From positions 1,999,501 to 2,063,500 of the forward strand of contig NZ_JQNI01000002.1 of NCBI RefSeq assembly GCF_000745175.1: DNA of 64,000 nt. Direction: 5' to 3'. The stretch's first letter is position 1. The number at the start of each line of letters is the position of its first letter. Source of the stretch: Deinococcus sp. YIM 77859. Its GTDB lineage: Bacteria; Deinococcota; Deinococci; Deinococcales; Deinococcaceae. The translations under genes and the position numbers were made by a program. Below the pieces are notes generated by a model. That model saw only the letters and a program-made list of their open reading frames with translations, was not told the origin of the DNA and did not search any database. Of the stretch, positions 1 to 9,001 are shown in pieces.

Positions 1-2
1 CG

Positions 3-599
3 GCGGAAACTCTGTTGCGCGCGGCCCTGCGGGAAGCGGGCCTCACTCCGGAGGGGGTGACCGCCGGGGAGATGACGCGGGTGCTTTCTGGTCCGCTGCT
101 TGTTCGCCTGACGGGCGTTTTGCCCGAGGCGCGTGCTCGGGCAGAGGTGCAGGCGCTGACCCGGCAGTTGCAGGCTGCCCCGGTGCCGGCCGAGGAAGAC
201 CCCTTGGCCCTGAGCGCCGACGATTTCGAGTTCGATGATCCCGAGTACGCCGCTGCCCCCCCCGAACGGCGCTACGCGTTGGGAAGCGCCGCTGGGCAAG
301 ACGCCCTGATTCAGGACCTGGGGCGCATCCAGGGCGTCCAGGGCGTGATGGTGTGCCGCGCGAACGGAGAGGTTTTGCGTCAGCGGGCCCTGACGGGTGC
401 GGCCAACCTGGGCAGCGTGATCGCCGCGACCGCCCTGCTGTTTCAGAAGCGCGCCCTTCGCCTGATGGCGGCTGATATGGGCACCCAAACCGTCTGCATG
501 CGGCCGGTGGGCGAGTACTGCGTGGCGGTGGTGGCGAGTTCACAGGTGAACATCGGGCGGCTGCTCGCCGAGCTTGGGCAGATCCGGGAGGCCGCGTGA
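3..599 (+). CDS. Roadblock/LC7-domain protein (5'-partial)
   Basis: The reading frame is open from the first bases, so the true start probably lies upstream of the window. The C-terminal part (from about base 290) looks like a Roadblock/LC7 fold, with the pattern IQGVQGVMVCRANGEVLRQR followed by two helices and a final strand. Roadblock proteins such as MglB usually modulate small Ras-like GTPases or act as dimer scaffolds; no GTPase partner is visible here. The N-terminal half is variable and acidic. The stop overlaps the next start (GTGA), so the three genes to base 3987 look translationally coupled. Family assignment is from pattern only; function is unknown. Confidence 0.6.
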   Translation, partial: AETLLRAALREAGLTPEGVTAGEMTRVLSGPLLVRLTGVLPEARARAEVQALTRQLQAAPVPAEEDPLALSADDFEFDDPEYAAAPPERRYALGSAAGQDALIQDLGRIQGVQGVMVCRANGEVLRQRALTGAANLGSVIAATALLFQKRALRLMAADMGTQTVCMRPVGEYCVAVVASSQVNIGRLLAELGQIREAA

Positions 600-2104
600 A
601 GTTCTTTGCCAGGGTCGCGCTGGTGGCGGCGCTGGCTCTCGGTGCGGCGGGAGCCCAGGACCTCGGCGCGTACCGCACGCTGGCCCGCAGCCTAGACGCG
701 GCCGCAGCCGCCGGCAGCGGCGAGCAGGCCCTGATGGAGCTTGACCAAGCAGAGGCCGCCTACGCGCAGCTTGCTCCTACCGTGGAAAACCGGCAACTGC
801 TGGGCGAGCTGCGGAGCACGCTGGACCGGGCGCGGGGCGCTCTTGCCCGCACGCCCGCCGAGGTGCAGGCCCAGGTGCTGCTGGCGCGCGGGCTGCTGCG
901 CCGGGCCCTGTATGACCAGACGCTGGAGGCGCTTGCGCAGCACCCGGACCACCGCGCGCAGCTTCGCCTGCTGGCCCGTGAGTTTGGCCTGAGCGCTGAC
1001 GAGGCTCAGGCCCTCGCGCAGGATGCGGCGGCGGGGCAGCTGGAGCGGGTGGCCTGGCGGCTTCAGCGGTCTGCCGCGCGCCAGGTGAATGCGGCGCTTC
1101 AGGCGGCTCGGCCTCAGCGCAACGCCGCGGCCTACCTGAACCTCGCTCGGGGTGCGAGCTGGTTGACCGCCCTACAGAACGCGGGGGGCACCCAGACCCT
1201 CCGGGCAGAGCAGTTCACGGCAGCCCTGAAGCAGCTCACCGCGGGGGACGTGCCCGCCCTCACCGCGTCCCTCACCGGGCTGCGGCAGGGAGCGGGAGCG
1301 CTCGTGCGCTCGCTCGCCACGCCCCCACAGCTGGCTGCCCCAGCCAAGCCTATGCCTGCCTCTTCCGAGGTGCCTGCCGTTGCCGCTGCGGAGGTCGCGC
1401 CGCCCGCGCCCGCCCAACAGGAGAGCCTCGACGCCACCTACGCAGCCCTGGCGCGGGCCCTGACCGCGGCTGGACACGGTGACCCCGAGACGGCGCGGCA
1501 GGCGCTGAGCCGCGCGCTGCTGGCTGTTCCTCCGTCTCTGCGGGAGGCGGCGGGGTACGCCGCATTCGTACAGAACCTGACCGCCGCGCAGGAGCGGCGC
1601 GGGCTGCGGCCAGAAGAGGTGCAGGCGCTGATGGCCGAACTGGGCGGGCTGGAGAGCGGCACGGTCCCCACCGTCGATGCGCTTTCGGCCAGCACCAGCC
1701 GGACCTTCAGCGGGGGGCTGCGGGCGACCGTGTTCCTGGGCCTGGCCCTGCTTGCCCTGGTGCCGCTGTATCTGCTGCACCTCGCCTTTGGCAGCCGTAA
1801 CCCTGCCTGGCGGGCCATCACCGCTGCGCTGGCGCTGCTGCTGCTGCCGCTGTTTGTGGAGGGGGTGTTTGGCTTCCTGGGCTGGCTGGGTGATCTGAGC
1901 GGCGTGCCGTTGCTGCGCGCGGCGCTCAGCCTGACCCTGGAGCAGGGCGCGTACGGTCTGCCCTTGCGCGTCCTGCTCATGACCCTCGCGGTGGCCCTGG
2001 CGTCCTGGGGCTTCTGGAGCCTGTGCGTGCAGTTCGGCCTGCTGGGCCGCCCGCAGGGCCGCAGGTCCGGGTCCAGCCTCGAGTGGGATGAGGAACCGAT
2101 ATGA
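596..2104 (+). CDS. Secreted/membrane protein of unknown function
   Basis: A 502-aa protein starting at GTG that overlaps the upstream stop by 4 nt. An N-terminal signal peptide is clear (basic MKFFAR, hydrophobic core, AGAQ cleavage-like site). The next ~350 residues are Ala/Leu/Gln-rich and helical, reminiscent of TPR-like solenoids but without a motif I can name. A Pro/Ala-rich linker lies near residues 245-270, and three hydrophobic helices occupy about residues 375-480, followed by a short acidic tail. The likely topology is a large extracytoplasmic domain anchored by C-terminal membrane segments. The Roadblock gene upstream and helical protein downstream suggest a shared envelope-associated role. 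No function assigned. Confidence 0.65.
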   Translation: MKFFARVALVAALALGAAGAQDLGAYRTLARSLDAAAAAGSGEQALMELDQAEAAYAQLAPTVENRQLLGELRSTLDRARGALARTPAEVQAQVLLARGLLRRALYDQTLEALAQHPDHRAQLRLLAREFGLSADEAQALAQDAAAGQLERVAWRLQRSAARQVNAALQAARPQRNAAAYLNLARGASWLTALQNAGGTQTLRAEQFTAALKQLTAGDVPALTASLTGLRQGAGALVRSLATPPQLAAPAKPMPASSEVPAVAAAEVAPPAPAQQESLDATYAALARALTAAGHGDPETARQALSRALLAVPPSLREAAGYAAFVQNLTAAQERRGLRPEEVQALMAELGGLESGTVPTVDALSASTSRTFSGGLRATVFLGLALLALVPLYLLHLAFGSRNPAWRAITAALALLLLPLFVEGVFGFLGWLGDLSGVPLLRAALSLTLEQGAYGLPLRVLLMTLAVALASWGFWSLCVQFGLLGRPQGRRSGSSLEWDEEPI

Positions 2105-3987
2105 CGGACCCTCAGCACCCGGGTTCTGCCGCGCCCGAAGCCCTGCACCGCCTACCGGTGCGGCGCTTGGGGGACCTGATCTCGCCCCGCGCGCTGGAGC
2201 GCATTCTGGCAGACGCCGCGCAGGCCCGCGGCCTCACCCCCGAGACACTCGACGCGCGGACCCTGGAAGACATCCTCAAGCGTGAGGTGTTTAAGCGGCT
2301 GCAACTCAGCATTCCCGCCGCGCTGGCCAAGCGCCGGATTTCGGACGTGATCGCGGAACTGCTGGTCGCGGCTCCGGCCGTGCCGGTCGCCGCGGGTGGA
2401 GAAGACGCGCTGCACACCCTGGAAGAGGGCGCGCGGCGCTTCGCCCTGTACTTCGACTGGCCGGAGACGCAGCGGCTGCGGGGGGTGCTGGGGGTGGCGC
2501 GGCAGCAGGCGCAGGCGGGCGGCGACCTCACCCCACTGCTGCGCGAGGGAGAGGACCTGATCGCGCTGATGGAGCGCCGCCTGCTAGAAGGCCTGGTGAC
2601 CCAGGCGCAGGATCTCGCAGAGCTCAAGGCGGCTTTCCAGCGGGTGCAGGGCATGGGCGGCAAGGACGTGCGCCGCCTCGAAAGCCTGATCGCGCAGGTC
2701 GAGGAGGCGCAGGGACAGGGCGTGCTGCTGCCCGCTGAGGTGGAGCGTGCTCGGGCGATCACCTTTACGCTGCGGCGGCTGCTGGAGTCGTCGGTGGTGC
2801 AGCCTCTCCCCCCCGGCAGCGAACCGGTGCCCCTTGATCCCGAAGCGCAAGCGCGCGTGCTGGCGCTGGAGCAGGAACACGTGGCGCGGCAGCTCGCGGA
2901 CCTCGCCCGCGAGTTCGGGCCGCTGCTGCATGCCCGCCCGGATCTCGAAGAACGCGTCCGCGCCGCGCGTGCAGAACAGAGCCGGGGCACCGTCAAGGCC
3001 GAGATGGTCAGCGCCTGGCGCTCGGAGCTGGAGGCGGCCCGAGAAGCCGTCCTGGCCGAGCAGCGGGCGGAGCTGGCCCAGATGGACACGCGTCTTGCGG
3101 CGCTTGGCGACCGCCCTGCCGCGCAGGAGGCGCGGGTAGCCCTGGACGTGGCCCGCCTCACGTTGGCGGGTGGGGGCCTGGCCACCGACGAACTGCGGGA
3201 TCTGCGGGGAACGCTGACGGCCCTGGAAACGGCCCCGGAGGCGGCGCCCCATCTGCTGGAGGCCGGGCGTGAACTGGCGGAGGTTGAGCGAGCGGCCCGA
3301 GATGTGCCGGGCGCGAGCGCCGAACTCGCGCCGCAGCTCGCCGCCGCACGAGAGGCGCTGGCCCGTGGGGAGCGTGTGAGCACAGAGGCGCTGTGGGTGG
3401 TCCTGGAACGCCGCATGGCCGAGGCCGCGCGTGAGCGCCTGGACTTCGACGCGCGTGCCGACCGAGTCATCCGCGAGTACGACACGGTTCGCCACCTCGC
3501 CGGGGAAACCATCCAGAAGCTGGGCCGCCTGGCCGACGCCCTGCGCGCCCAGCGCCGTCTCGGGCCGATGTCCGCCGATGCCCGCGAGCGGTACGCGCAG
3601 ACCCTAGAAGGCGCAGAAGCCCTGTTGGCCGAGGCGCACGCCGAGTACCGAGCGGCCCAGGAGGTCACGGCCAGCTTCGGCGCGGAGGCCCTGAGCGGCC
3701 TGCTGGACGTGTTTGACCTGGGAGGTGAACCCGCACCGGACCTGCCCGCAGATACCTGGCTGGTGCGGGACGGGGTGCTCACCGCAGGGGGGACAGACCC
3801 AGCGGCGCAGGGGGTCGCGGCCCTGCTGCAACAGGCGGCGCACCTGGGGGTCAGGGCGCTGCGCCTGGAGGACGAGCGGGGGGTGTGGGCGGCCCGGCAA
3901 GACGGCGCGGGTGGCTGGCGGTTGGCCCGTGGGCCCGACGCGGAGGCGATCGAGGCCCGTGCCGGCGGGTGGCTGGCGGGCGAGTGA
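2101..3987 (+). CDS. Long helical/coiled-coil protein of unknown function
   Basis: A 628-aa soluble protein whose ATG overlaps the preceding stop (ATGA). It has no signal peptide or membrane segment. Most of it is charged, Ala/Glu/Arg/Leu-rich helix with heptad-like stretches, consistent with an extended coiled coil. The N-terminal ~90 residues, with RLGDLISPRALERILADAA and a KREVFKRLQLSIP stretch, may be a separate small domain. The last ~100 residues are less helical and could be a globular cap. Coupling to the two preceding genes implies a common complex; no enzyme motif is visible and I do not recognise the family. Confidence 0.6.
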   Translation: MTDPQHPGSAAPEALHRLPVRRLGDLISPRALERILADAAQARGLTPETLDARTLEDILKREVFKRLQLSIPAALAKRRISDVIAELLVAAPAVPVAAGGEDALHTLEEGARRFALYFDWPETQRLRGVLGVARQQAQAGGDLTPLLREGEDLIALMERRLLEGLVTQAQDLAELKAAFQRVQGMGGKDVRRLESLIAQVEEAQGQGVLLPAEVERARAITFTLRRLLESSVVQPLPPGSEPVPLDPEAQARVLALEQEHVARQLADLAREFGPLLHARPDLEERVRAARAEQSRGTVKAEMVSAWRSELEAAREAVLAEQRAELAQMDTRLAALGDRPAAQEARVALDVARLTLAGGGLATDELRDLRGTLTALETAPEAAPHLLEAGRELAEVERAARDVPGASAELAPQLAAAREALARGERVSTEALWVVLERRMAEAARERLDFDARADRVIREYDTVRHLAGETIQKLGRLADALRAQRRLGPMSADARERYAQTLEGAEALLAEAHAEYRAAQEVTASFGAEALSGLLDVFDLGGEPAPDLPADTWLVRDGVLTAGGTDPAAQGVAALLQQAAHLGVRALRLEDERGVWAARQDGAGGWRLARGPDAEAIEARAGGWLAGE

Positions 3988-3997
3988 GGAGCGGCGC

Positions 3998-4003
3998 TAG
4001 CCT
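3998..4003 (+). promoter_or_regulatory. -10 box of leaderless tsaE transcript
   Basis: TAGCCT lies 6 nt before the GTG start of tsaE, the spacing expected when transcription begins at the first base of the start codon. It gives tsaE its own promoter within the short gap after the upstream gene. Confidence 0.55.
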
Positions 4004-4009
4004 GCGGGC

Positions 4010-4459
4010 GTGAACGGTTCCAGCCTGCCCCTCCTGCTCGGTGAAGCCCGGCTGCTGCGCGGCCCCGACGAACAGCGCGCTCTGGGTGCCGCCCTCGCCC
4101 TCGCGCTGCCCGCAGGAGCGGTGCTGTTTCTGGAAGGGGAGCTGGGAGCGGGCAAGACGACCCTGACGGGAGGCTTGGTCGCTGCGCTGGGCTTTGCAGA
4201 GGCGGTGACAAGTCCGACCTACGCGCTGATGCACGCCTATCCCACCCCGGCGGGCCGGGTGCTGCACGTGGACGCCTACCGGGTGCGCGACGTGGCGGAA
4301 CTGTACGCGATGGACCTCGAAGCCCTGATCGCGGGCAGCCGCCTCAGCGTGATTGAGTGGGGCGAGGGCCTGTATGCCGACTACCCGGATGCGCCCATCG
4401 TCCGTCTGGAGCACGTGGCGGATGAGCCGGAGGTGCGGCGGGCAGTGCGGCTGCGCTGA
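4010..4459 (+). CDS. tsaE: tRNA threonylcarbamoyladenosine synthesis ATPase TsaE
   Basis: A 149-aa P-loop ATPase of the TsaE/YjeE family, which works with TsaB and TsaD to make t6A37 in ANN-decoding tRNAs. The Walker A motif ELGAGKTT sits near residue 45, followed by the family pattern SPTYALMHAY and the Walker B-like HVDAYR; a late IEWGE motif is also typical. Length matches the family. The GTG start is supported by the TAGCCT box 6 nt upstream. It is separated by 22 nt from the preceding uncharacterised cluster and lies before ackA, which has its own promoter. Confidence 0.93.
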   Translation: MNGSSLPLLLGEARLLRGPDEQRALGAALALALPAGAVLFLEGELGAGKTTLTGGLVAALGFAEAVTSPTYALMHAYPTPAGRVLHVDAYRVRDVAELYAMDLEALIAGSRLSVIEWGEGLYADYPDAPIVRLEHVADEPEVRRAVRLR

Positions 4460-4500
4460 GCCCTGGCCGCCGCAGGGCGGGTCTCCCCCTTCACCTGGGC

Positions 4501-4506
4501 CAGAAT
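4501..4506 (+). promoter_or_regulatory. -10-like box setting the ackA start
   Basis: CAGAAT stands 7 nt before the ATG at 4514. It overlaps the alternative in-frame ATG at 4505, so a leaderless message would exclude the earlier start. The first base departs from TANNNT, making it a weaker match than its neighbours. Confidence 0.4.
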
Positions 4507-4513
4507 GGCGGGC

Positions 4514-5701
4514 ATGTGGACACTGGTGGTGAACTGCGGGTCGAGCAGCGTGAAGTTTGCGCTGCTCCGTCCCACCTCGGGTGAGGTGCGGCTCTCCGGC
4601 CTCGCGGAGCGGCTGGGCTCGGAGGCGGCGGCGGTGCGGGTGGACCGCCCCGGGGAGCGGGTGACGGTCCCGCTGCCGCGCGGCAGCTACCCGGAAGCCT
4701 TTGGTGTGCTGCTCGCCGAACTCGACCGCCTGGGTGCGCGGCGAGACGTGGGAGCGGTCGGGCACCGGGTCGTGCACGGGGGGGCCCGCTTCAGCGCCCC
4801 GGCCCTGATCACGCCCGAGGTGCTGGAGGTGATCCGGGCCTGCGTGCCCCTCGCGCCGCTGCATAACCCCGCCAATGTGGCCGGGATCGAGGCGGCGCGG
4901 GCTGCTTTTCCTGATCTTCCTCACGTCGCGGTGTTCGACACGGCCTTTCACCAGACCATGCCGGAGGTCGCCTACCGCTACGCCGTGCCGCCCGCGTGGT
5001 ACCACGAGCATGGTGTACGGCGCTACGGCTTTCACGGCATCAGCCACGCCTTTGTGGCGGGCGAGGCGGCGAGGCTGCTGGGCCGCGACCTCTCCGAGCT
5101 CCACCTCGTGACCGCGCACCTGGGGAATGGGTGCAGCGTCACCGCCATCGCGGGCGGGCGCAGCGTGGACACGAGCATGGGGCTCACGCCGCTGGAGGGC
5201 CTGGTGATGGGCACCCGCAGCGGCGACGTAGACCCCGGCCTTCACGATTACCTCGCGCGGGAGGCAGGGCTGAGCCTGGGCGAGATCACGGCGGACCTCA
5301 ACCGCCACAGTGGCCTCTTGGGGCTCTCCGGCCTGACCAACGACATGCGCGAACTGGAGGCCGCGGCCGCGGCCGGGGACGAACGCGCTCGGCTGGCCGT
5401 GGAGATCTTCGTCTACCGTCTGGCCAAGACCGTTGCCGGAATGGCCGTGGCTCTTGGCCGCCTGGACGCCCTGGTCTTTACGGGCGGCATCGGCGAGAAC
5501 AGCGCCACGGTTCGCGCCGCGACCCTCGCTCGCCTGGAACTGCTGGGCTTTCGCCCCGACGCGGCGGCCAATGCGCGGGCCGTGCGCGGGCAGGGGGGCC
5601 GAATCACCCTACCGGAGGGAACACCCGCGCTGGTGGTCAACACGAACGAGGAACGGATGATCGCGCGCGAGACACAGCGGCTGGTGGTCGGTGACCTGTA
5701 G
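4514..5701 (+). CDS. ackA: Acetate kinase
   Basis: Interconverts acetyl phosphate plus ADP with acetate plus ATP. Family hallmarks are all present: VNCGSSSVKFALL at the N-terminus, FDTAFHQTMP, RRYGFHGISH, LGNGCSV, DTSMGLTPLEG, MGTRSGDVDPG and FTGGIGEN near the C-terminus. The length of about 395 aa is standard. I prefer ATG 4514 over the in-frame ATG at 4505 because the protein then begins MWTLVVNCGSS, as in homologues, and because a -10-like box covers the earlier codon. It is followed 66 bp later by pta, its metabolic partner in the acetyl-CoA/acetate pathway. Confidence 0.97.
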   Translation: MWTLVVNCGSSSVKFALLRPTSGEVRLSGLAERLGSEAAAVRVDRPGERVTVPLPRGSYPEAFGVLLAELDRLGARRDVGAVGHRVVHGGARFSAPALITPEVLEVIRACVPLAPLHNPANVAGIEAARAAFPDLPHVAVFDTAFHQTMPEVAYRYAVPPAWYHEHGVRRYGFHGISHAFVAGEAARLLGRDLSELHLVTAHLGNGCSVTAIAGGRSVDTSMGLTPLEGLVMGTRSGDVDPGLHDYLAREAGLSLGEITADLNRHSGLLGLSGLTNDMRELEAAAAAGDERARLAVEIFVYRLAKTVAGMAVALGRLDALVFTGGIGENSATVRAATLARLELLGFRPDAAANARAVRGQGGRITLPEGTPALVVNTNEERMIARETQRLVVGDL

Positions 5702-5767
5702 CGTGGAAAAGGCCAAGCCTACGGCCAAAGCCGCCATCCGCCAGCACCCCCCTGAAGGAGCCCGCCC

Positions 5768-7867
5768 ATGAAAACCCTCTTTGTCGCCCCGACCCGCAAC
5801 GGTGTGGGTCTTTCGAGCACGGCCCTCGGCCTCCTGCGCGCGCTGGAGCGCCAGGGCCTCAAGGTGGCTTTTCTCAAGCCGATCGCTCAGACGCACGAGG
5901 CCGCGCCGGATGACTCGGTGCATTTCGCGCGTACCCTGGCACACGCGGTCACGCCGGACCCCATTCCCCTCGCGCAGGCCGAGGAGCAGCTCAGCCTCGG
6001 CCAGGAAGAAGACCTGATGGAGGGCGTGGTGGCCCTCGCGCGCCAAGCCTTGACGAGCGGCGCGGACGTGCTGATCGCCGAGGGCCTCGCGCTGAACGAG
6101 CGCAACAACTACGCCGCTGCGCTGAACGCCAGCCTGGCCCGCAACCTGGAGGCGGACGTGGTGCTGGTCTCCAGCCTGGCCGGGGTCACGCCGGGCGCGC
6201 TCGCGGACGAGCTGGAGATCGCCGCGCAGGCGTACCGCCGCTCTGACGGCTCGGGTCTGGCGGGGTACGTGCTCAATTTCGCCCCACGCGACCTCGATTT
6301 TGGGGGCCTGCTCGCCGAGCTGCGGGCGCGCAGCCGCGTCCTGGCGAGTGGTGAACTCCCGCTGCTGGGCGTGATCGCACAGGCCCCCGCGCTGAGCGCG
6401 CCCCGCACGCTGGACGTGGCCCGTTATCTGGAGGCGGAGGTGCTTCATGAGGGCGAGGCGGGGCTGCGCCGCGTCACCAGCACGGTGGTGACGGCCCGCA
6501 GCGTGCCCAAGATGGCTGATCTCTTCACCTCGGGCGCGTTGGTCGTGACGCCCGGTGACCGTGAGGACGTGGTGATGGCGGCGGCCCTCTCGCACCTCAG
6601 CGGGGTGCCGCTGGCAGGACTCCTGTTCACGTCGGGCAGCGCGCCCGAGCCCGCCATCGAGCGGCTCTGCCGCGCCGCCCTCACCAGCACCCTGCCCGTG
6701 CTGCGGGTCGAGACGAACTCGTACGGCACGGCCTCGCGTCTCTCACGAATGGACGCGCGTGTCCCCCACGACGACCTCGAACGCATGGAACGCACCATCG
6801 ACTTCATCGCCGACCGGCTCGACACCGTGCCGCTGGGAGCGCGCCTGCGAACGCCGCAGCCGGAGGGCGAACGCCGTCTGCCGCCCAGCGCCTTTCGCTA
6901 CGAGCTCATTCAAAAGGCCCGCGCCGCCAACAAGCGGATTGTGCTGCCGGAAGGAGACGAGCCGCGCACCGTGCGCGCCGCCATTCGCTGCGTAGAAAAG
7001 GGCATCGCCCGGCCCGTGCTGCTCGCCCCCCCTGAAAAGGTGCGCCAAGTCGCGGAAAGCCAGGGCCTGACGCTGCCGGAGGAGCTAGAAATCCTTGACC
7101 CAGACACCGTGCGGGCGAACTACGTTGCGCCCATGGTCGAACTGCGCAGGAGTAAGGGCCTGACGCCTCCCCAGGCCGAGGCACAACTGGAAGACAACGT
7201 CGTTCTGGGCACCATGATGCTTGCGCTTGATGAGGTGGACGGACTGGTGTCGGGGGCCGTGCACACCACCGCGAACACGGTGCGCCCCGCCCTGCAACTC
7301 ATCAAGACGGCGCCCGGCGTGCGGCTTGTCTCCTCCATCTTCTTCATGCTGATGCCCGAACAGGTTCTGGTGTACGGTGACGCAGCGATCAACCCCAACC
7401 CCAACGCGGAAGAGCTTGCCGACATCGCCATTCAGTCGGCAGACAGCGCGCGGGCTTTTGGCATCACGCCGCGCGTCGCCATGCTGAGCTACTCGACGGG
7501 GGAGAGCGGCGCGGGCGAGGACGTGGAAAAAGTGCGGGTCGCTACGCGCCTGGTGCGCGAACGCCGCCCCGATCTTCTGGTTGATGGCCCCCTCCAGTAC
7601 GACGCGGCCAGCGTCCTCAGCGTGGGCCGGCAGAAAGCGCCGAATAGCCCGGTCGCGGGGCGTGCGACCGTCTTTATCTTCCCCGACCTCAACACCGGCA
7701 ACACCACCTACAAGGCGGTGCAGCGGGCAGCGGGCGTGGTCGCCATCGGCCCGATGCTCCAGGGTCTCAGGAAACCCGTCAACGACCTCTCACGCGGGGC
7801 ACTTGTGGACGACATCGTGTATACGATCGCGCTGACGGCGATTCAGGCGACGCAGGGAAGGTCGTAG
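5768..7867 (+). CDS. pta: Phosphate acetyltransferase (long, three-domain form)
   Basis: Converts acetyl-CoA plus phosphate to acetyl phosphate plus CoA. The 699-aa protein is the long type: an N-terminal P-loop-like BioD/CobB-type domain (residues ~1-200), a central DRTGG-type domain (~215-330), and the catalytic PTA_PTB domain from about residue 370, with motifs KRIVLPEGDEPRT, VHTTANTVRPALQ and YSTGESGAG. A good AAGGAG ribosome site precedes the ATG. The N-terminal extension is regulatory in enterobacterial homologues. Together with ackA it forms the Pta-AckA pathway. Confidence 0.97.
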   Translation: MKTLFVAPTRNGVGLSSTALGLLRALERQGLKVAFLKPIAQTHEAAPDDSVHFARTLAHAVTPDPIPLAQAEEQLSLGQEEDLMEGVVALARQALTSGADVLIAEGLALNERNNYAAALNASLARNLEADVVLVSSLAGVTPGALADELEIAAQAYRRSDGSGLAGYVLNFAPRDLDFGGLLAELRARSRVLASGELPLLGVIAQAPALSAPRTLDVARYLEAEVLHEGEAGLRRVTSTVVTARSVPKMADLFTSGALVVTPGDREDVVMAAALSHLSGVPLAGLLFTSGSAPEPAIERLCRAALTSTLPVLRVETNSYGTASRLSRMDARVPHDDLERMERTIDFIADRLDTVPLGARLRTPQPEGERRLPPSAFRYELIQKARAANKRIVLPEGDEPRTVRAAIRCVEKGIARPVLLAPPEKVRQVAESQGLTLPEELEILDPDTVRANYVAPMVELRRSKGLTPPQAEAQLEDNVVLGTMMLALDEVDGLVSGAVHTTANTVRPALQLIKTAPGVRLVSSIFFMLMPEQVLVYGDAAINPNPNAEELADIAIQSADSARAFGITPRVAMLSYSTGESGAGEDVEKVRVATRLVRERRPDLLVDGPLQYDAASVLSVGRQKAPNSPVAGRATVFIFPDLNTGNTTYKAVQRAAGVVAIGPMLQGLRKPVNDLSRGALVDDIVYTIALTAIQATQGRS

Positions 7868-7890
7868 GAAGGGGAGGCAGAGGAGAGCGC

Positions 7891-8991
7891 TCACCTTCTT
7901 CCCGCCAGCCACAGCAGCCCCAACCCCGCCAGCACCGCGAGCAGGTCCGGCGCATAGGCGGCAAGCACCGGGGGCATGGCGCCGTTTTCGCCCATCACCT
8001 TAAAGACGCTCCAGGTGGCGTAGTACGCGAACGACAGCAGCAGCGCCCAGACCAGGCCCAGGTTCTGTCCGCTGCGGAAGGCGAACACGGCGAGGCTCAC
8101 CACGAAAAAGGCCAGCGCGAGGGCTGCGAGCGGCTCGGCGAACTTGCGGTGGAGGGCCGTGAAGTCGGCCGGAGCGTGCACCTTCTGCGCGCGGTAGGTC
8201 TGCGTGCGGGCCAGCAGCTCGGAGAGGGGCAGGTAGATGGGCTTGAGGGTGGCGTCCCCCCCCTCGAAGCTGGCCTGCACGTCCTGTACGGGCAGGGTGC
8301 CGCGCTGAAAGGTCAGGACCGTGACGGGCCGAGCGTCTTGAAAGGTGACGCGCTGGCCGTCCTCCAGTTCCAGCAGGTTGCTGCCGGGCTTCAGGCGTCC
8401 GCGGCGGGCGGTGATCACCTCGCGGGGGGGCAGGCCCGCCTGCATGCTGACGATGCGCAGGTCACGCAGCTCGCCCCCCGGCCGCACCTCCCCGACGCTG
8501 ATCGCTCGGTTCAGCGCGTCGCGCAGCACCAGGCCTGTTCCTCCCGGCTCGCCCAAGCCGATCACGCGGGGGTTATCGAGCACGATCTCGCGCTGCACGC
8601 TCTGCACCTGCACCTTGGCGCGGGTCACGAGCAGCTCGCTCAGGGCAAAGGACATGAGGGTGACGGCTGCGGCGAGCAGCAGCACCGGCCGGAAGAGGCG
8701 CGCGGCGGGCACCCCGCTGGCCAGCGCGGCCTTGATCTCCGAGTCGGCGGCCAAGCGGGACAAGCCCAGCAGCGCGGCGAACATCAGCGCGATGGGGAGC
8801 GCCTGCGCGACGGCCTCTGGAACATTGAGCGCCACCAACCGGGCCAGCAGCAGGGGATCGGCTCCCTTGGCCAGCAGCGGCGCGATGACCGCTTCCAGCA
8901 GGGCGAGCAGCAGCAGGACAATCACCACGACCAGCGCGGCCACCAGCGGCGGCAGGATTTCCGCGAGGACGTACCGCTCGAAGCGCTTCAC
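7891..8991 (-). CDS. LptF/LptG-family permease (second of pair)
   Basis: A YjgP/YjgQ (LptF/LptG) family inner-membrane permease. In diderms these form the LptBFG ABC transporter that extracts lipid from the inner membrane for export; what Deinococcus moves with it is uncertain, as it lacks canonical LPS. It shows the family N-terminus (FERYVLAEILPPL), a helix pair, a periplasmic beta-rich middle and three C-terminal helices. The frame extends further upstream, but GTG 8991 gives the conserved start and sits 10 nt after the stop of the paralogous upstream gene. Pta converges on it with a 23-bp gap. Confidence 0.85.
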   Translation of the reverse strand: MKRFERYVLAEILPPLVAALVVVIVLLLLALLEAVIAPLLAKGADPLLLARLVALNVPEAVAQALPIALMFAALLGLSRLAADSEIKAALASGVPAARLFRPVLLLAAAVTLMSFALSELLVTRAKVQVQSVQREIVLDNPRVIGLGEPGGTGLVLRDALNRAISVGEVRPGGELRDLRIVSMQAGLPPREVITARRGRLKPGSNLLELEDGQRVTFQDARPVTVLTFQRGTLPVQDVQASFEGGDATLKPIYLPLSELLARTQTYRAQKVHAPADFTALHRKFAEPLAALALAFFVVSLAVFAFRSGQNLGLVWALLLSFAYYATWSVFKVMGENGAMPPVLAAYAPDLLAVLAGLGLLWLAGRR

Positions 8992-9001
8992 CTGGGGCCC
9001 C

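Noticed and set aside
2112..5308. Very long open frames on the minus strand opposite the 628-aa gene, tsaE and ackA
   Set aside because: They are antisense to confidently identified genes, have Arg/Ser/Pro-rich composition typical of high-GC shadow frames, and show no domain.
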